The notes beneath the pieces were generated by a model. It searched no databases, had not been told where the DNA came from, and saw only the letters and a list, made by a program, of their open reading frames with translations. The translations under genes and the position numbers were made by a program. A stretch of DNA of 8,209 nt. Origin: a bacterium. GTDB lineage: Bacteria; Planctomycetota; Planctomycetia; Pirellulales; Pirellulaceae. Each line of letters begins with the position of its first letter. The first letter of the stretch is position 1. This document shows, in pieces, positions 6,562 to 8,209 of this stretch. The stretch is taken from the NCBI GenBank assembly GCA_030432015.1, contig JAUIHJ010000369.1, positions 1 through 8,209 on the forward strand. Reading direction: 5' to 3'.

Positions 6562-6589
6562 ATTATGCGGCCACGGTACCAATTTGCAA
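6562..6589 (-). promoter_or_regulatory. Putative aroF leader promoter
   Basis: On the minus strand TTGCAA (6589-6584) and CATAAT (6567-6562) are separated by 16 nt, a reasonable housekeeping-sigma match. Initiation would fall near 6555, giving about 23 nt before the leader ORF, typical of amino-acid attenuators. The call rests on hexamer similarity and position only. Confidence 0.55.
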
Positions 6590-6599
6590 GGGCAGGGGG

Positions 6600-6968
6600 G
6601 AAGAAGGCAGCCTCTTTCGGTCTCTTATCTGAGATGCGTGTCGCAATGGAAAACGCACAGCGTCAGCGGGGATTCGCGATGTTTCCCATGCTAAAGCGTC
6701 CTGGGAGTTGCGTCCTGGCGTGCGTCCTGGCGTTGCCTACTGGCGTCGCGGCAATTAGCTGCGTAGCGGCGGCACGAGTTTGTCGACGGCGTGCCTCCGG
6801 GCCCCGGCACCGACAATTGTGCTGCACCCGGCTCGGCAAGCTGCCCCTTTTCAACGCGGTCGGCCGACGACCAAAATGGACTCAGCGCTCACGCCCGCCT
6901 GTTCAGCCTTCTCGTTCCCCACCATCGCACCGAGTCGAATCCGCGAAATCTCACTTGGAGTCCACCGC
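6600..6968. other. Divergent intergenic region, aroF leader to cupin gene
   Basis: No convincing gene. One plus frame has a signal-peptide-like stretch starting MFPMLKRPGSC at 6679, with a hydrophobic core ending near VAAA. It then turns Arg-rich and runs past the cupin start out of frame, so it is either fortuitous or the head of a decayed gene. The stretch also carries a short tandem repeat (6709-6732). It should contain the cupin promoter, but no clear hexamers were found. Confidence 0.5.
6709..6732. repeat. Tandem 12-bp repeat
   Basis: TGCGTCCTGGCG occurs twice head to tail (6709-6720, 6721-6732), followed by a diverged third copy containing ACTGGCG. In the plus frame from 6679 the two exact copies encode CVLA-like repeats in the hydrophobic stretch. 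Such a repeat is prone to slippage; no function is evident. Confidence 0.7.
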
Positions 6969-7298
6969 ATGCCGACCTACATCATTGACCGCGAAGACTG
7001 TTCCCACCATCAGATCTTTCCGGGAGTGACCATCGACACCGTGGCCGGCGAGGGCCTGATGCTGTCCTATGTGACGTTCGAGCCCTTGGGGATTGTCGAG
7101 CCCCACAGCCACCCTCACGAACAGATGGGATTGCTGCTCGAAGGAGAACTGACGTTCACGATCGGCGGAATCACAAGCCTGGTGCGACCGGGGCAAATGT
7201 GGCGGATTCCCGGCGGCGTCCTGCACGGCTGCCAGGCAGGCGAGCAGGGGGCCAAGGCCCTCGACGTCTTTCACCCGATCCGCAAAGACTACCTTTGA
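6969..7298 (+). CDS. Small single-domain cupin protein
   Basis: A 109-residue protein made of one cupin beta-barrel. Cupin motif 1 is EPHSHPHEQMGLLLEGELTF (44-63), with H46, H48 and E51 (or H50) as likely metal ligands and the conserved GE turn at 59-60. Motif 2 is PGQMWRIPGGVLHG (74-87), with H86 as the remaining ligand. The HxHxHEQ variant is common in small stand-alone cupins (ectoine-synthase- and dioxygenase-like groups), whose substrates cannot be read from sequence. No signal peptide or membrane segment is seen, so it is probably cytosolic. ATG 6969 is chosen because TTGGAG lies 8 nt upstream and the fold begins soon after; the in-frame extension to a TTG at 6780 is low-complexity. It is transcribed away from aroF, with no operon partner in view. 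Confidence 0.9.
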   Translation: MPTYIIDREDCSHHQIFPGVTIDTVAGEGLMLSYVTFEPLGIVEPHSHPHEQMGLLLEGELTFTIGGITSLVRPGQMWRIPGGVLHGCQAGEQGAKALDVFHPIRKDYL

Positions 7299-7391
7299 TT
7301 GGTCCCAACCACTTACCGAGCAGGTTCGGCTCATTATTCAGGCCCATCGTGCGACCGGGAAATGCGTTCGATCTTCCCAGGCGTTTCACCA

Positions 7392-7415
7392 AGAATCGGT
7401 CCGCCCCCCGATTCT
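7392..7415. terminator. 8-bp hairpin downstream of the cupin gene
   Basis: AGAATCGG (7392-7399) and CCGATTCT (7408-7415) form a perfect 8-bp stem with an 8-nt C-rich loop, about 95 bp after the cupin stop. No T-run follows in either direction, so termination is only possible, perhaps with Rho. Confidence 0.3.
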
Positions 7416-7686
7416 GCGCCCCCATACGCAGCGACTGCTTCCATTGCCTTCGGTTACTGGTGCCGCACGTCGCCGGTTCAGGGCCGTTCGATTCTCCACT
7501 TCGTTCGATGCTCGAAATTACGAATGCGGCGCCGACCAAGACTCGATGCGTCCGCTCGGAATGCATGTTGCTGGCATCGCGGACGCGCTCTGAAGTCATG
7601 CTTTTGCGCCAGGCATTGGTCCCTGGTAACCCGTCACGCCAGTTTTGGCGCTGCGCCAGTGGGCCGCGCAGCCGCGGCACGGGGGT

Positions 7687-7715
7687 AGCCTGAGGGTGCC
7701 GACGAGCCTGAGGGT
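7687..7715. repeat. Direct repeat AGCCTGAGGGT, two copies
   Basis: AGCCTGAGGGT occurs at 7687-7697 and 7705-7715, an 18-bp period with an unrelated 7-bp spacer. The surrounding 7645-7850 text gives the impression of a dispersed intergenic repeat of planctomycete genomes, but that is memory-based and not testable within this window. Confidence 0.6.
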
Positions 7716-7794
7716 CCAGCCCCAGGGGCATTGGAACCGGAACTCCTCTGCCGTTCCGCGGCTTGTGAGTGGCCAGAACAAGAATCCCAAGGGT

Positions 7795-8187
7795 TTACAC
7801 CCCTGGCTGCAACCTGACATGCCTGTGGGGTTTACGAATGCGCAACTTCAAAGGCTGCCGCATTCGTTGACAAACCTCGCAGTTATCAGGAAACACAAAA
7901 GCTGTATCCTCCGGCTTACCTCGATTGTCCTCACCGGGATTGATTGCTAGAGTGATAGCGTGGCAACGACTCTGCCATGCTCGTGTTGACGATGTGTATT
8001 TTTGGTGAGCCGATAAGAGTCCCCATGGGATCCAGTATTCGGTCGGGTTCGCGCGTATAGCTGACGCGCCGTAGCCATTGGTTGCGGTTTCCGTTTGATC
8101 ACGCTCCTCTCGATCCAGGTTCCCCCGTATTGACTGCGGGCTTTCACAAAATTCATCGCCACGGCATTGCGGTGGAGGAGTTGTCAT
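7795..8187 (-). CDS. Doubtful hypothetical ORF (130 aa)
   Basis: An uninterrupted minus-strand frame starts at ATG 8187 and ends at 7795. The product has no recognised domain. It begins MTTPPPQCRGDEF, contains a CEVC pair in its last third and ends in a basic segment. A poly-A run, not a clear Shine-Dalgarno sequence, precedes the start. Its codons (ATA, TTA and CGA present) are less GC-biased at the third position than in neighbouring genes, and it overlaps the 9-bp inverted repeat. It may be a chance frame over a dispersed repeat or a foreign or decayed gene. Confidence 0.2.
   Translation of the reverse strand: MTTPPPQCRGDEFCESPQSIRGNLDREERDQTETATNGYGASAIRANPTEYWIPWGLLSAHQKYTSSTRAWQSRCHAITLAINPGEDNRGKPEDTAFVFPDNCEVCQRMRQPLKLRIRKPHRHVRLQPGV
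7834..7867. repeat. 9-bp inverted repeat
   Basis: ACGAATGCG (7834-7842) and CGCATTCGT (7859-7867) form a perfect 9-bp stem with a 16-nt loop. It could be an operator-like or RNA hairpin element; no adjacent gene explains it. Confidence 0.5.
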
Positions 8188-8209
8188 CTTTTTTTGCTGC
8201 GACGGCCCA

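Larger units (their letters stand above)
7299..8209. other. Gene-poor right end with repeats
   Basis: No gene can be called with confidence. Frames on both strands are Arg/Pro/Ser-rich and unlike known domains. Contents are a hairpin at 7392-7415, direct repeats at 7687-7715, a repeated GGGTTTAC (7791-7798 and 7828-7835), an inverted repeat at 7834-7867 and a minus ORF at 7795-8187 of doubtful reality. No tRNA or rRNA signature was seen. The final bases may hold the beginning of a gene that continues past the window. Confidence 0.5.

Noticed and set aside
7470..7515. GTTCGATTC-like strings resembling tRNA T-arms
   Set aside because: The flanking bases do not form the 5-bp T-stem and no cloverleaf can be built.
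7171..7731. 186-codon minus-strand frame
   Set aside because: It overlaps the cupin C terminus in antisense, is Arg/Gly/Pro-rich, has no domain and crosses the 7687-7715 repeats.
1..8209. CRISPR array, insertion sequence ends, rRNA or phage genes
   Set aside because: No regularly spaced repeats, transposase motifs, long terminal inverted repeats or structural RNA signatures were found.

Overview
The window looks like chromosomal DNA from a GC-rich bacterium, most likely a planctomycete (Pirellulales-like). That is an inference from three things: an FHA-GAF-sigma-54 activator, a protein built from STN/secretin-N-like modules without a secretin barrel, and sparse coding with long gene-poor gaps. 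No marker gene fixes the taxonomy.

Layout from left to right. (1) 3-1403 (+): the 3' part of a protein with two STN/secretin-N-like modules; its start lies before the window. (2) 1518-3548 (-): a convergent sigma-54-dependent transcriptional activator with FHA, GAF, AAA+ and Fis-type HTH domains. (3) 3549-4635: a gap of about 1.1 kb without a convincing gene, holding several inverted repeats and a strong intrinsic terminator that works best leftward. (4) 4636-5076 (-): a RidA/YjgF-family protein. (5) 5255-6295 (-): aroF, a type I-beta DAHP synthase, the first enzyme of the shikimate pathway. (6) 6399-6589 (-): the aroF leader, with a promoter-like sequence, a 24-codon ORF, and a perfect 11-bp terminator hairpin followed by seven T. 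(7) 6969-7298 (+): a divergent small cupin protein. (8) 7299-8209: about 0.9 kb without a convincing gene, containing short direct and inverted repeats and possibly decayed coding sequence.

The most interesting element is the aroF leader. Codons 5-13 of the short ORF read F-Y-T-Y-F-W-F-F-F, so eight of nine residues are aromatic amino acids, the end products of the pathway that aroF begins. The ORF has a Shine-Dalgarno-like sequence, lies just downstream of a plausible promoter and ends 25 nt before an intrinsic terminator. This is the arrangement of a ribosome-mediated transcription attenuator sensing Phe, Tyr and Trp charging together. The AroF protein also keeps the N-terminal ferredoxin-like/ACT-like domain that mediates feedback inhibition in the Thermotoga enzyme. 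The pathway entry may therefore be controlled both by attenuation and by allostery.

aroF and ridA are on the same strand and 178 bp apart. They could be co-transcribed, but a perfect 12-bp hairpin and a possible separate promoter lie between them. The sigma-54 activator, the STN protein and the cupin have no evident functional link to aroF.
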